From positions 1-54,755 of the forward strand of contig CAZNFR010000016.1 in NCBI GenBank assembly GCA_964572225.1: a stretch of 54,755 nt of DNA, in the 5' to 3' direction. Source of the DNA: CAZNFR01 sp964572225. Its GTDB lineage: Bacteria > Bacteroidota > Bacteroidia > Bacteroidales > GCA-2748055. The notes under the pieces were generated by a model. That model did not search any database and was not told the origin of the DNA. It saw only the letters and a program-made list of their open reading frames with translations. The translations under genes and the position numbers were made by a program. Below are positions 23,422 to 33,162 of the stretch, piece by piece. The stretch's first letter is position 1, and each line of letters begins with the position of its first letter.

Positions 23422-24345
23422 ATGCCAAGCAAAAAGATTCAAAAGGACGATTATCTGAATAGGCTCAACCGGGTAATCGATTATATCGATGAGCATTTAC
23501 AGGAGGATTTAAATCTGTCTACCATTTCCGGGATTGCCAACTTCTCCCCTTTTCATTTTCACAGGATCTTTTCCGCACTTACCGGAGAGACCCTTAACAA
23601 TTACATTGCGCGGATCCGGATTGAAAAGGCTGCCAGATTGCTTATTGCCGAAGAAGGGATCCTTATTTCCGAGCTGTCAACCCGTTGCGGATTCAACAGT
23701 GATTCCGTTTTTTGCCGAAACTTTAAAAGTCGTTTCGGAGTTACGACTTCAGAATTTCTTGAGCTATACTCCAATTTCAGCAAGAATGATCAATGGGACA
23801 GCAAGATCAATAAACTCATGAACGACCCCGATCGCTACTTTCGCAGCGATAATAACTTAAAAAAATGGAGGTCAATCATGAAAGACAATTTTAAAATTAA
23901 AGAATTGCCGGAACGTAATCTCGTATACTGCCGGCATACCGGTGAATTCGATAAAATCGGTCAGGCCTTTGAAAAGCTGTTCCGTTGGGCCGGGCCCCGT
24001 GGACTGCTCGAGCAGCCGGATTTTCACACCGTGACCGTTTACCACGACGATCCCAAGATCACCCAGATTGAAAAATTAAGGCAAAGTGCCTGCATTACCG
24101 TTCAGGAGGAAATTAAACCTGAAGGGGAATTTGGTTTCATGAAACTGCCCGGGGGTAAACATGTGGTTGGGCATTTTGAGATCGATGTTATGGGATTTGA
24201 AAGTGCCTGGAATGCAATATGCATCTGGATGGCCGAGAAGGGCTACCAGGCATCCGAAAATAACCCATACGAACTCTATTACGCTGATCCTAAGGATCAT
24301 CCTGAAGGTAAATTCGTACTTGATATTTGCATTCCTGTAAAATAG
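23422..24345 (+). CDS. AraC-family regulator with GyrI-like effector domain
   Basis: 307 residues. The N-terminal AraC DNA-binding pair of helix-turn-helices covers about 10-110 (LNLSTISGIANFSPFHFHRIFSA, then ELSTRCGFNSDSVFCRNFKSRFG). A linker leads to a GyrI/SOUL-like ligand-binding domain (about 150-307: FKIKELPERNLVYCRHTGEF to DPKDHPEGKFVLDICIPV). This order (AraC then GyrI) is a common transcription factor in Bacteroidota and Firmicutes that senses small, often aromatic or cationic, molecules. Target genes are unknown; it is divergent from the small lipoprotein gene. Confidence 0.85.
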   Translation: MPSKKIQKDDYLNRLNRVIDYIDEHLQEDLNLSTISGIANFSPFHFHRIFSALTGETLNNYIARIRIEKAARLLIAEEGILISELSTRCGFNSDSVFCRNFKSRFGVTTSEFLELYSNFSKNDQWDSKINKLMNDPDRYFRSDNNLKKWRSIMKDNFKIKELPERNLVYCRHTGEFDKIGQAFEKLFRWAGPRGLLEQPDFHTVTVYHDDPKITQIEKLRQSACITVQEEIKPEGEFGFMKLPGGKHVVGHFEIDVMGFESAWNAICIWMAEKGYQASENNPYELYYADPKDHPEGKFVLDICIPVK

Positions 24346-24370
24346 AATCACGCATCTAAAACGAATCGCC

Positions 24371-24406
24371 AAAGCTGAATCCAAGGGTTGAATTCAGCTT
24401 TTTTTT
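24371..24406 (+). terminator. Rho-independent terminator after the AraC/GyrI gene
   Basis: AAGCTGAAT (24372-24380) pairs with ATTCAGCTT (24392-24400), followed by eight Ts (24399-24406). Confidence 0.85.
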
Positions 24407-24480
24407 ATAAAAAAATTAAACCCTGATTAAACCTTTCCTGGTTTTTCTCGTCAACCCGGTAAAACCAATACATTAATATC

Positions 24481-25200
24481 ATGAAAAAAATTCAGTTATC
24501 CATATTTTTTGTTTTAGCAACTGCTTTAACAATTAATGCCCAGGCTGTCCGGAATGCAGCCGAAGCAAAAGAAAATCGTAAGGACATCGTGGTAGATAAA
24601 GCCATGCTTGATCGCGACCTCGAAGAACTTGCAGGTTTTAAAGCCACGGTCAATCAGTTTGAAAATGCCTGGGAAAGAAAAGATCTGGCCGAAGTTACCC
24701 GACTAAAAGCCCTCATCGAAAATGATATGCTCAGAGAGATCAACCAGAGTCAGAGAAAACTCAGGGAGGACAATCAGGAGGTACTCGAAAGCCGTTCCGA
24801 ACTTCGCTCTGAAAGTCGGGAAGTACGTTATGACCGGAGAGATAGAAGAACCGTCGACGGTGATCTTGGTGATAATCGCGATTTAAGGGCCGACCGCAGG
24901 GACCGGAGAGATGACCGCGGAGATCTTAGGGATGATGCCAATGATTACATGGATCAGACCCAGCTAATTGACAGACAGAAAGAGATTTACAACTCTCTTA
25001 AGGCATTCAGTTTCTCTTTCACCACCAACACCATGGAAGCTGCTGCGGCTCAACGGCTCATGGTCAATGAATTTATCGGCACCATGGAAACGGATATCCG
25101 TTTTACCCGGCGGGAGTTGGGTGAAGATAAGGTTGAAATTTATGAGGACCGTGGAGAAAGAAGGGATGACAAGAGAGAGAGAAGAGAGCGAAGGTACTAA
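24481..25200 (+). CDS. Exported Arg/Asp-rich protein of unknown function
   Basis: 239 residues with signal peptide MKKIQLSIFFVLATALTINA. The mature chain is almost entirely charged and helical. The middle (about 95-160) is a run of R-D-R and D-R-R-D style repeats (for example YDRRDRRT, RADRRDRRDD), flanked by predicted helices (about 35-90 and 160-220), and it ends in RDDKRERRERRY. Overall it suggests a long charged coiled-coil or single alpha helix in the periplasm. Monocistronic between two terminators. No family recognised. Confidence 0.6.
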   Translation: MKKIQLSIFFVLATALTINAQAVRNAAEAKENRKDIVVDKAMLDRDLEELAGFKATVNQFENAWERKDLAEVTRLKALIENDMLREINQSQRKLREDNQEVLESRSELRSESREVRYDRRDRRTVDGDLGDNRDLRADRRDRRDDRGDLRDDANDYMDQTQLIDRQKEIYNSLKAFSFSFTTNTMEAAAAQRLMVNEFIGTMETDIRFTRRELGEDKVEIYEDRGERRDDKRERRERRY

Positions 25201-25221
25201 TTGGAAGAAATATAAATACAA

Positions 25222-25251
25222 AGAGCTCCCGCATTATCGGGAGCTTTTTTT
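25222..25251 (+). terminator. Rho-independent terminator
   Basis: AGCTCCCG (25224-25231) pairs perfectly with CGGGAGCT (25238-25245) around a 6-nt loop and is followed by a T run. Confidence 0.9.
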
Positions 25252-25353
25252 ATGTTTGCTCATCTTCTTTTTTGTATATTTCCGTGGAGAAATAGGTATA
25301 CCTCTGGAATCCTGAGTATTAAAAAACGATTCAATCCTTAAAACTTAAAAAAT

Positions 25354-25761
25354 ATGAGTGAAAGTACGCAGCTAATGTGTGGTGCCATTTTATTATCGGT
25401 GCCCACGATTGAGTATGGAGGCTATTTCCTTTTTACCGTGTTGGCCGGCAGATATGACAAAATGGAATTCACACATTTCCAAAAATCCATGTTCCGGGCC
25501 GGACATGCCCACGCGGGGGTTCTTGTCATTCTTGCCATTATCGCCCAAATGCTTATCGATCATGCCAGTCTTTCCGGTTCTCTCGAATGGGTTGTGAGAA
25601 CAGGATTTCCGGTTTCCGCCCTGCTGGTTAGCGGCGGATTTTTCGGTGCAGCCGGCTATAAAGGAGCCGAGAAACCGGGTAAACTGGTATTCTTACTCTA
25701 TCTGGGGATCTTTGTCCTTGCAGCTTCCCTTATCATATTGGGGATCGGGCTTATTCGTTAA
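25354..25761 (+). CDS. Small integral membrane protein of unknown function
   Basis: 135 residues with four hydrophobic segments (about 8-30, 50-68, 80-100, 110-132). A polar loop contains FRAGHAHAGVLVIL, whose two His residues near the second membrane helix could bind heme or metal. No signal peptide. Not recognised as a named family. Preceded by its own terminator-bounded region and convergent with the ABC permease gene. Confidence 0.6.
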   Translation: MSESTQLMCGAILLSVPTIEYGGYFLFTVLAGRYDKMEFTHFQKSMFRAGHAHAGVLVILAIIAQMLIDHASLSGSLEWVVRTGFPVSALLVSGGFFGAAGYKGAEKPGKLVFLLYLGIFVLAASLIILGIGLIR

Positions 25762-25803
25762 CCCTTCCCAACCTGGGTCCCACGGCTTTAGTTTTGGGCA
25801 GAA

Positions 25804-26904
25804 TCAATACCATTTAAATACTTTTATCCCTGCAAATAAGGTAATGCTTCCCCCTATTCCCAGGATCAGCACATCCGGGAGAACATCGGTAATTCCGGCC
25901 CCTTCGTTAAAAATGCTCCTGAAACTGTCGGCCATCATGGTTAAGGGAAGTTTTTCAATGAAGGGAATGGTCCATTCCGGGAAATTCTGATAGCTGAAAA
26001 AGATCCCGCTCAGGATTAGCATCGGCATGGTAACCAGGTTAATAAGGGCATTTCCGATCTCGGTTTTTGAGGTTCGGGATGAGAAAAGAACTGCGATACC
26101 GGTGAATGCAATATTCCCGGCGAGAAAAACCAGAAACAGCGCTATCAGGCTTCCCTGGATCTGCATATCAAAATAGAACCTGGCAAACAGGACGAGGATC
26201 AGGGTCTCCAGAAAAGTTATGGTCAGCCTGGCTGTCATATGTGCCACAAGTAAATTATGTTTTTTCATGGGAGTAGCCACCATACGCCTCAACATGTTTC
26301 CCTTTCGCCTTTCAATAATGGTATAACTAATGCCCCACATACAGGCCATCATAACGGTCATTCCCATTAATCCGGGAATAAGAAAATCTACATACCTCGT
26401 CCCCTGAAGGTCAACCGGAAGTATTCTGGCATTGGTGAGTTGGATCACACTGTCTTCCTTATCAAAAATCTCCGAAAGCTGCAACTGCAATAGTCTGGCA
26501 TCGGGATTGGCAGGATCCATGCGATACATGATGCTGTCCTTCGTACTTTCAAGAATTACCTGATACTTGCCTCGTTTCATGCCCTTTAAAGCGTTTTCTT
26601 CACTTAAAGGAATGAAGCGAAACGTATTCTTACCGAATACTTCATCCTCGAAAACAAGATTGAAAGATTTAAGTGAATCCAGTGTCCAGTCCTCACTGGT
26701 ATTGGCATTAACGAACTCCATCAGCCTTGAATCCTCCAGGGTGTTAACCATGGCAATGTCTTTTCGGGTTTCAGGACTCCGAGTAAACGCGATCCCCAAT
26801 CCCCAGGATATTAACACCGGAAATCCCACCCCCCAGAAGATCACCCCGGGTTCCCGGATTATCTCTTTGACGTGGATAAGAATTAGTTCCAAAAGTTGTT
26901 TCAT
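25804..26904 (-). CDS. ABC-2 type transporter permease
   Basis: 366 residues. One N-terminal membrane helix (about 18-38), a large extracytoplasmic loop (about 45-170), then five or six membrane segments (about 180-365) with the ABC2 pattern (MTVMMACMWGISYTIIERRKGNMLRRMVATPM). This is the membrane half of an ABC exporter of the drug/antibiotic/lipid type. The partner ATPase lies 31 bases upstream in the same operon. The substrate is not deducible. Confidence 0.85.
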   Translation of the reverse strand: MKQLLELILIHVKEIIREPGVIFWGVGFPVLISWGLGIAFTRSPETRKDIAMVNTLEDSRLMEFVNANTSEDWTLDSLKSFNLVFEDEVFGKNTFRFIPLSEENALKGMKRGKYQVILESTKDSIMYRMDPANPDARLLQLQLSEIFDKEDSVIQLTNARILPVDLQGTRYVDFLIPGLMGMTVMMACMWGISYTIIERRKGNMLRRMVATPMKKHNLLVAHMTARLTITFLETLILVLFARFYFDMQIQGSLIALFLVFLAGNIAFTGIAVLFSSRTSKTEIGNALINLVTMPMLILSGIFFSYQNFPEWTIPFIEKLPLTMMADSFRSIFNEGAGITDVLPDVLILGIGGSITLFAGIKVFKWY

Positions 26905-26935
26905 GAATTTGCTTTATTTTGAGATGGCTTCAGGT

Positions 26936-27862
26936 TTATTCCGATAATCTTCGGCCGGTTTTTCTAAGAAACAGATCATCAAGGGTAGGTTTATGAAAAT
27001 CAAAATCTTTCACAGACAGATTTTTATCCCTGAAGAACTCAAACAAATGAGGCAGATCCCTGGCAACATTATCCAGAATGCAAATGCCCTTCCCCCTGCC
27101 CTTTTCCCAGACAATCTCAAGTCCGTTGAATTGGGTTTTATCCTCATCCATCATTTCCTGTATCCGGAATTCAGCGACGTTGCTAAGATTTTCCATCTGA
27201 AGAAGTTCCTTGAGAGTCCCCTCCGAAATGATCACCCCCTGGTCCATAATAACGATCCGGTCACACAGAAATGAGGCCTCCTCCATGTAGTGGGTGGTAA
27301 GGATCAGGGAAGTACATTTTTCTTTCTTGAGGGAAAGTAAAATATTCCATATCTCCCTTCTTGCGGTCGGATCCAGTCCGGTAGTGGGTTCGTCGAGAAT
27401 AAGGATTTCGGGATCATTCAGAAGCGCAATTCCCAAAGCCAGCCTTTGTCTTTGTCCGCCCGAAAGATTCTTGGTATAAGCTTTTTGCTTTTCAACCAAT
27501 CCCGTGAGCTCAAGAATCTCATCTACCTTGCTATCTTCGGCACCATAAAAACTAGCGAACATACTGAGTATTTCTCGGGTAGAGATCTTTTCGAAAAGTT
27601 TGGTCTCCTGAAAGGAAATTCCCAGAATCCCGTAAATCTCTTCTTTATTTTCACGTAACTTCTTGCCTTTGATAAGTATGGTACCTTCATCCGGTTCACG
27701 AATTCCTTCGATCATTTCGACAAACGTGGTTTTTCCTGCACCGTTCGGGCCGAGCAGGGCTACATACTCACCTGCCTTCAGACTGAAATCCAGTCCGCGG
27801 ACCGCATGCACATTTCCAAAAGACTTAACAACATTCCTTGCGCTGATCAAAGGGGTTTCCAT
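26936..27862 (-). CDS. ABC transporter ATP-binding protein
   Basis: 308 residues from ATG 27862. Walker A GPNGAGKT (38-45), Q-loop SFQET (83-87), signature LSGGQ (133-137), Walker B LILDE (154-158), then TTHYMEEASFLCDRI. The C-terminal 80 residues match the extra domain of drug-exporter ATPases of the CcmA/DrrA group. ATG 27862 is preferred over an upstream start at 27889 because a TAnnTTTG promoter element lies between them. It energises the ABC-2 permease encoded just downstream. Confidence 0.9.
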   Translation of the reverse strand: METPLISARNVVKSFGNVHAVRGLDFSLKAGEYVALLGPNGAGKTTFVEMIEGIREPDEGTILIKGKKLRENKEEIYGILGISFQETKLFEKISTREILSMFASFYGAEDSKVDEILELTGLVEKQKAYTKNLSGGQRQRLALGIALLNDPEILILDEPTTGLDPTARREIWNILLSLKKEKCTSLILTTHYMEEASFLCDRIVIMDQGVIISEGTLKELLQMENLSNVAEFRIQEMMDEDKTQFNGLEIVWEKGRGKGICILDNVARDLPHLFEFFRDKNLSVKDFDFHKPTLDDLFLRKTGRRLSE

Positions 27863-27877
27863 AATTGAAAATTTATT

Positions 27878-27885
27878 CAAAAGTA
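27878..27885 (-). promoter_or_regulatory. Putative -7 element of the ABC exporter operon
   Basis: Minus-strand TACTTTTG matches TAnnTTTG, 15 bases before the ATG at 27862. A TTG at 27901-27903 (minus strand) is closer than the usual -33 spacing. Confidence 0.4.
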
Positions 27886-28026
27886 ACAAATAAAACCCGG
27901 CAATGTTGTGAACCGAATGCCGGAGGATAAAATTTCCATTGCTGGTAAAAAAAAGCGGGCTTATTTCTCATTTAAGTACATAATTATTATTTTCAGGCCG
28001 TAGCAATTAAACTAAAACAACCAACC

Positions 28027-30144
28027 ATGAGACTGATTTTAACCACAATGGCACTTAGTGCATTGGGGATCTTTTCCTTAAATGCACAGAACACCGAGGC
28101 TCTCATAGCCAATTATGATGATGTGATCCCCTCCGATTATACCTCCGACGGAAATGTCAAAGTCATCGTTGATAATCCGGACCCCGCAGCTCCAAACACC
28201 TCCGCCCGATGTTTATCCTTTACCAAAGGAGGGGAAACTTACAAATTATACGGTTTAAATACCGGTAATCTTCCTTCAAAAAGGATCATGAGGCTTGAGT
28301 TTGATGCCTATGCACTCACCGATACCATCGAAGGGTTTTTTATTCAGGCGGTTCCCACGAACGGTGACCCGGGACAGGACATTGTCTGGAAATCAGGACT
28401 GTCCGATCTGGGATCGACTTATGGATGGGTTTCCTACTCCTATGACATTGACTGGACCGAAAGAACGGATTCGATAAAAAATCTTCATATTTTTCCCAAC
28501 CATAACTGGGCGGATACCGGAACCTTCCTCTTCGACAATATCCGTTTTATTCTTGTCGATGAAATAATTTCCGATGAGTTGCAATCGGTTGACCTGAATT
28601 TCAATGAGGTTAATCTGGTGCTGGGTGAGCAATTCAAGCTCTACCATACCCTGACCCCTGAAGATTTCCCTGTAAACACCGTTAATTTCGAATCTTTGGA
28701 TCCTTCGGTGGTTACCGTTACCAATAATGGAGTGATGAAGGCCGTTAGCGAAGGATCAACCAAAGTGGTAATCACGGCTACCGGCGGACCCAAATACGAC
28801 ACCTGCGTGGTTAACGTGGGTCCGAATAATGTACCCGATATTGAGCAGCCCATTCTTGCCGATTTTGAAGAGATCCAACCCAAAGATGTGATCGTACAGG
28901 GTCAGTGGCAGATTTTTGGTGCAACTCTGGATGCCGATCAGATCATTGCCAATCCGGTAAAGGATGACATTAATCCCTCCGACAGTGTTTTGGAAATCTA
29001 CAGGGGCGAAGGTGGCTGGAACACCTCATTTGGAATGGCCTATCATGGAGGAATGGCATTAAACCAGAATGTGACCGGACTGGAACTTCTGCTTTACGGA
29101 AAACACATTGAAAAGATCTATGTACAGATCTCGGGGATCATCGACGGGGTTGACAATGGCTTTTTGGCCAAAGCCGGTCAGTTTGTGGAATCGCCCTGGC
29201 CCTGGGATGCACCGGTGGGTGCCAATGCCTGGAATAAGGTGATCCTGGACCTTGATGGAAGCAAATTCCTTAATGACACCCTTATTAATATTACTATGTG
29301 GACCAACCCCATGAATTCCTCACCGGTGGCAGACACACTTTATCTGGATGAAATCCGAATCCTTATCCAGAAGTCGGTAGCCGGGGTTTCCCTGGACATC
29401 ACCGAAAATACCATTATTATAGGAGAGGATTTCTATCTTACTCCCACCATTCTCCCCGAAGAAGCCGAAAATAAGAACGTTAGCTGGGAATCATCCGATC
29501 CATCGGTAGCCACGGTGAACACCCTGGGTAAAGTTGAAGGAGTCGGTGCCGGTGAGGCTACCATTACGGTCAGAACCCAGGAAGGAGGATTTGAAGCTAG
29601 CTGTCTTGTTACTGTGAATGCAGTGGATCTGGAAAGTATCGACATTCCTGCTACTCTGATCATGGAAACCGGAACCAATCATACCTTTACCCCGGTATTC
29701 ACCCCGGAAAATGCAAGTTACAAGGAGGTTACCTGGGAAAGTGACAATCCCGGGGTAGCCGGTGTGGATCAGAACGGAACGGTAACAGCCCTAACCAGGG
29801 GAACAGCGAACATAACCGTAACTTCGCAGGAAAACAACTCCATTTCTTCTACCTGCGAAGTAAGTGTGAATGATCCCGTAGGGTTGGGTCAAAATCTCGC
29901 CGACAGGGTACAGGTTTATCCGAATCCGACCGATGGTAAGAGTCTGACCCTGAGCATACCCGGAGAAAAACCTACCAGCCTTGGGATCAGTATGACTGAT
30001 CTTTCCGGAAAACGTGTTTATGAACAAAGAGTTGAGAATCCGGGAAATACCATAGAGATCTATCCCGGATTAAAACTGGGATATTACATCCTTCAGCTAA
30101 ACCTGAATGGTGAAACCCTCAGGATCCCTGTTATTGTAAAATAG
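28027..30144 (+). CDS. Secreted multi-domain protein with Big_2 domains and T9SS sorting domain
   Basis: 705 residues with signal peptide (MRLILTTMALSALGIFSLNAQ). Order: a carbohydrate-binding-like beta sandwich (about 22-180, ends FLFDNIRFIL), a Big_2 Ig-like domain (about 185-265), a second beta-sandwich module (about 275-450, ends LYLDEIRILI), two more Big_2 domains (about 453-535 and 537-618), and a C-terminal type A T9SS signal (about 625-705, starting VQVYPNPTDG). Each Big_2 has the pattern W/FES-(S/D)-(D/N)-P-x-V-(A/T). The product is secreted by the type IX system and probably attached to the surface, binding polysaccharide. It lies 52 bases upstream of the GH9 gene, probably co-transcribed. 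No catalytic domain is seen. Confidence 0.8.
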   Translation: MRLILTTMALSALGIFSLNAQNTEALIANYDDVIPSDYTSDGNVKVIVDNPDPAAPNTSARCLSFTKGGETYKLYGLNTGNLPSKRIMRLEFDAYALTDTIEGFFIQAVPTNGDPGQDIVWKSGLSDLGSTYGWVSYSYDIDWTERTDSIKNLHIFPNHNWADTGTFLFDNIRFILVDEIISDELQSVDLNFNEVNLVLGEQFKLYHTLTPEDFPVNTVNFESLDPSVVTVTNNGVMKAVSEGSTKVVITATGGPKYDTCVVNVGPNNVPDIEQPILADFEEIQPKDVIVQGQWQIFGATLDADQIIANPVKDDINPSDSVLEIYRGEGGWNTSFGMAYHGGMALNQNVTGLELLLYGKHIEKIYVQISGIIDGVDNGFLAKAGQFVESPWPWDAPVGANAWNKVILDLDGSKFLNDTLINITMWTNPMNSSPVADTLYLDEIRILIQKSVAGVSLDITENTIIIGEDFYLTPTILPEEAENKNVSWESSDPSVATVNTLGKVEGVGAGEATITVRTQEGGFEASCLVTVNAVDLESIDIPATLIMETGTNHTFTPVFTPENASYKEVTWESDNPGVAGVDQNGTVTALTRGTANITVTSQENNSISSTCEVSVNDPVGLGQNLADRVQVYPNPTDGKSLTLSIPGEKPTSLGISMTDLSGKRVYEQRVENPGNTIEIYPGLKLGYYILQLNLNGETLRIPVIVK

Positions 30145-30196
30145 CGACGGTTAACCGATCTGAAGGCCCAACTAATTTCCCTTAAAAAAAGATGTT

Positions 30197-33028
30197 ATGA
30201 AGAATTTACTTGTATTTGTTGTAATGATACTATCAGTGGGGGTAAGAGCATCTGATGTTACTGAAATTATCCCTGTTTCCGACAAGTTGATCATGATCCG
30301 TTTTGATGACGGGTATATTTACCACTACGGTTACCATGAAAAAAGCGAGGATTGTGTGAGCTATATGTATCCTCTGGATACGGTTAAGGCCGATAACCCG
30401 CTAAGCTATACACTCCAGAGTCCGGATGATCCGTCTTTTGCCACGGCTGTAAACCCGGTTTCTACCGGAAGAAAAACCAAGGGTCATGATTTTTCCAGAA
30501 AGTGTATCTGGATAAACGAGATCTGTGATAACGATGTGGTGATGGAGCATTTTATCTACCTCTTTCTGGAGACACCCATGATGGAAGGGAAAACTTATAT
30601 TCTCAGTATGGACGGGCTAGGGGGTAATTATAATAGAGACACACTGCATTTCGGAATGGGAAGCGAGAGAAGCGAAGCAGTGCATGTAAATCAGGTTGGT
30701 TTCCTCCCCGATGCCCAAAGAAAATACGCCTATGTAAGTCAGTGGATGGGGGATGCAGGAGCCCTGGATCTGAACGATTATGCCGGAGTATCCTTCCATA
30801 TTCTTGATCTGTATACCCGTGAAGAGGTTTATACAGGCACAGCCAGTCTGAGACTGGATCTTGAGACCAGCACCCAGAAAGACATGCCCGGGGAGGAAGA
30901 TTCTCCTTATTTTTCCATGTCCGATGTTCTTGAGTGTGATTTTTCTGACTTCAGCACGCCCGGGGAGTATGTGGTCGCGGTAGAGAAATTCGGACATTCC
31001 TATCCTTTTGAGATTGGAGAGGATATATACCGCGAAGCCTATTACCATGCCGCCCGCGCTTTGTTTCATCACCGAACGGGCATAGCCTTACCGGAAGAGA
31101 ACACGCAATGGCATCGTCCCAGGACTCTTCATCCGGGCGACGGGGTAGTCAGTTTTCAGTATTCCAGTGCAAAGTGGGAATCGTACGGAAGTGAAAACGG
31201 GGATAAGGAGGATGTCCTGTCGAAGGTACTTCCGGATTTCGATCTCCAGCCCTACGGATGGTACATGGACGCCGGCGACTGGGACGGATATTACACCCAT
31301 ACCCAGGTACCCCACCATTTACTAACGGCCTATGAATTGGCGCCGGATAACTTTTTTGACGGGCAGTTGAACATACCGGAAAGCGGGAACGGCATCCCGG
31401 ATATTCTGGATGAAGCCCGTTGGCTGATTGATTATATGGACAGGACCCGCGGACCTTCCGGAGGGGTTGCGGGGATGAGGATACATCCCGATTTCAATAA
31501 ACATGACGACGGGGAACCCTCCTGGGAGGATCACCGGACCTGGACCATTTACGGGGAATCGCCCATGAATACTTTTACTTTTGCCGGACTGTGTGCTCAG
31601 TTGGCGTATTGCTATGATCAGGCGGGGATTAGCGGGGGTGATGCATTGTTCGATAAGGCAGAGGATGCTTATGAGTGGGCCACCCTGAACTGGGACCCGG
31701 GCAGTGAAGACATTCGTAATGCCCGGCTTTTTGCTTCCGCCTGGATGTACAAGTATTCGGGAGTCCAGATCTTTCAGAATCATTTCAAGGAGGATTATAT
31801 CCGCACTTCAAGCGGACAAATGGCATCTGACAACAAGAATTGGGCTATTTGGGCCTATATCACCACCGACCATGAAAATATGGATGCTGTGCAAAAAGCA
31901 GAAGCTACTTCCTTTGTCAGGAACATCGCCGATTCGGATATTGTGGAGCCGGCAGAAAGCCGGAGTTTCAGGGTTGGATTCAATTGGTATTATCCCGTGG
32001 TTACGGGTCAGGCTACGACCCCAAGGGTGGTGCCGGCCCTGATTATGCACAAGATCACCGGTGAGGAAAAATACCTCAGGGCAGCACTTACCACTGTTGA
32101 TTATTACATGGGCGGGAATCCGCTGAACATGCTATGGATGACCGGTTATGGGGACCGGCATCCGCTTCAGGTCCTGCATCTTGATACCTGGTGGCATCCT
32201 GACGGACGGGAGGATATGATTCCTGGAATTACTCCTTACGGTCCCACAAACCGGGATTGGTTTCCTACCCCAAACGGTCCGCATTCAGCAGAGTTTGCGA
32301 TGTTGAGAATACACCCGGATAAAACCCGGTGGCCTGTTCATGAAATGTACTTTGACAACCGGTATTGTCCGCCAACCAATGAATATACCATACATCAGCA
32401 GATGGCGCTGACTTCCTTTACCTACGGGCTGCTGAGCAGCTCGGGGGTAAGCGAATTTACTCCAAATCAGGCGCCCGAAGTATTCTTTCCGCTCGTAGTC
32501 GAGAAAAAATCCGGAACACAGACGCTGGTCCTTCAGCCGGAGGTGAATGATCCTGACGGAACGGTTATGAAAGTTGAGTTTTACCAGGGGTGGCACAAAA
32601 TTGGGGAAACTGACCGGGCACCGTTTGCCTTTGAGTGGAAGGATGCTCCGGAAGATATAAGGGGCGTGGTTATTACAGCGGTAGCGGTTGACAATAAGGG
32701 GGCAAAGGGCAGGGGCCGTGTTGAGCTCGGTACCGGGAATGACACCTTCGGGGCTGAGAGAAAATTCAATTTATTTCCCAATCCGGCGGCCGATCATCTG
32801 AAGCTCAGATTTTCGATCGACAGCGAGATGCCGGCCGGATACCGGATATATACCCTGAACGGGCAACTGGCATCGGGTTCGGAGTTGGGAAGTTTTCCGG
32901 CCGGAACCCACGAGGTTTATGTGGACCTGAAGAATCTGAAAGGGGGGACTTATGTGTTGAAATTTGAAGCAAAACAGGGTTCTAAACTGATAAAATACAG
33001 TCGAGGGTTTATCGTGGGCGATGAATAA
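30197..33028 (+). CDS. Glycoside hydrolase family 9 enzyme with T9SS sorting domain
   Basis: 943 residues. Signal peptide, an N-terminal extension, CelD_N-like Ig domain (VHVNQVGFLPDAQRKYAYV, about 165-275), then the GH9 (alpha/alpha)6 catalytic domain (about 280-750) with DAGDWDGYYTH (Asp358/Asp361, base and activator) and the donor Glu729 in NEYTIHQQ. An Ig-like domain (about 765-845, PDGTVMKVEFYQGWHKIGE) and a T9SS C-terminal domain (FNLFPNPAADHLKLRF) finish the protein. Inverting endo- or exo-glucanase activity on cellulose, xyloglucan or related glucans is expected from the family. The export route matches the Big_2 protein upstream, so the two likely work together at the cell surface. 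Confidence 0.9.
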   Translation: MKNLLVFVVMILSVGVRASDVTEIIPVSDKLIMIRFDDGYIYHYGYHEKSEDCVSYMYPLDTVKADNPLSYTLQSPDDPSFATAVNPVSTGRKTKGHDFSRKCIWINEICDNDVVMEHFIYLFLETPMMEGKTYILSMDGLGGNYNRDTLHFGMGSERSEAVHVNQVGFLPDAQRKYAYVSQWMGDAGALDLNDYAGVSFHILDLYTREEVYTGTASLRLDLETSTQKDMPGEEDSPYFSMSDVLECDFSDFSTPGEYVVAVEKFGHSYPFEIGEDIYREAYYHAARALFHHRTGIALPEENTQWHRPRTLHPGDGVVSFQYSSAKWESYGSENGDKEDVLSKVLPDFDLQPYGWYMDAGDWDGYYTHTQVPHHLLTAYELAPDNFFDGQLNIPESGNGIPDILDEARWLIDYMDRTRGPSGGVAGMRIHPDFNKHDDGEPSWEDHRTWTIYGESPMNTFTFAGLCAQLAYCYDQAGISGGDALFDKAEDAYEWATLNWDPGSEDIRNARLFASAWMYKYSGVQIFQNHFKEDYIRTSSGQMASDNKNWAIWAYITTDHENMDAVQKAEATSFVRNIADSDIVEPAESRSFRVGFNWYYPVVTGQATTPRVVPALIMHKITGEEKYLRAALTTVDYYMGGNPLNMLWMTGYGDRHPLQVLHLDTWWHPDGREDMIPGITPYGPTNRDWFPTPNGPHSAEFAMLRIHPDKTRWPVHEMYFDNRYCPPTNEYTIHQQMALTSFTYGLLSSSGVSEFTPNQAPEVFFPLVVEKKSGTQTLVLQPEVNDPDGTVMKVEFYQGWHKIGETDRAPFAFEWKDAPEDIRGVVITAVAVDNKGAKGRGRVELGTGNDTFGAERKFNLFPNPAADHLKLRFSIDSEMPAGYRIYTLNGQLASGSELGSFPAGTHEVYVDLKNLKGGTYVLKFEAKQGSKLIKYSRGFIVGDE

Positions 33029-33036
33029 ATCTTGTT

Positions 33037-33068
33037 AAAATCCGGGAAGAGCTCCCGGATTTTTTTTG
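33037..33068 (+). terminator. Rho-independent terminator after the GH9 gene
   Basis: AATCCGGGA (33039-33047) pairs with TCCCGGATT (33053-33061) around a 5-nt loop, followed by a T run to 33067. Confidence 0.9.
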
Positions 33069-33162
33069 AATTTGCAGTTAACAATATTTCCGGCAGATCA
33101 ATAGTTTGAATTATATTCGCAAATGATTAATATTGATCAACCATTTTATTGAATCATAGATT

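Noticed and set aside
33133..33140. TTGATCAA as an FNR site upstream of the membrane protein gene at 33163
   Set aside because: It is an 8-bp palindrome without the 4-bp spacer of an FNR box, and such short sites are frequent by chance.
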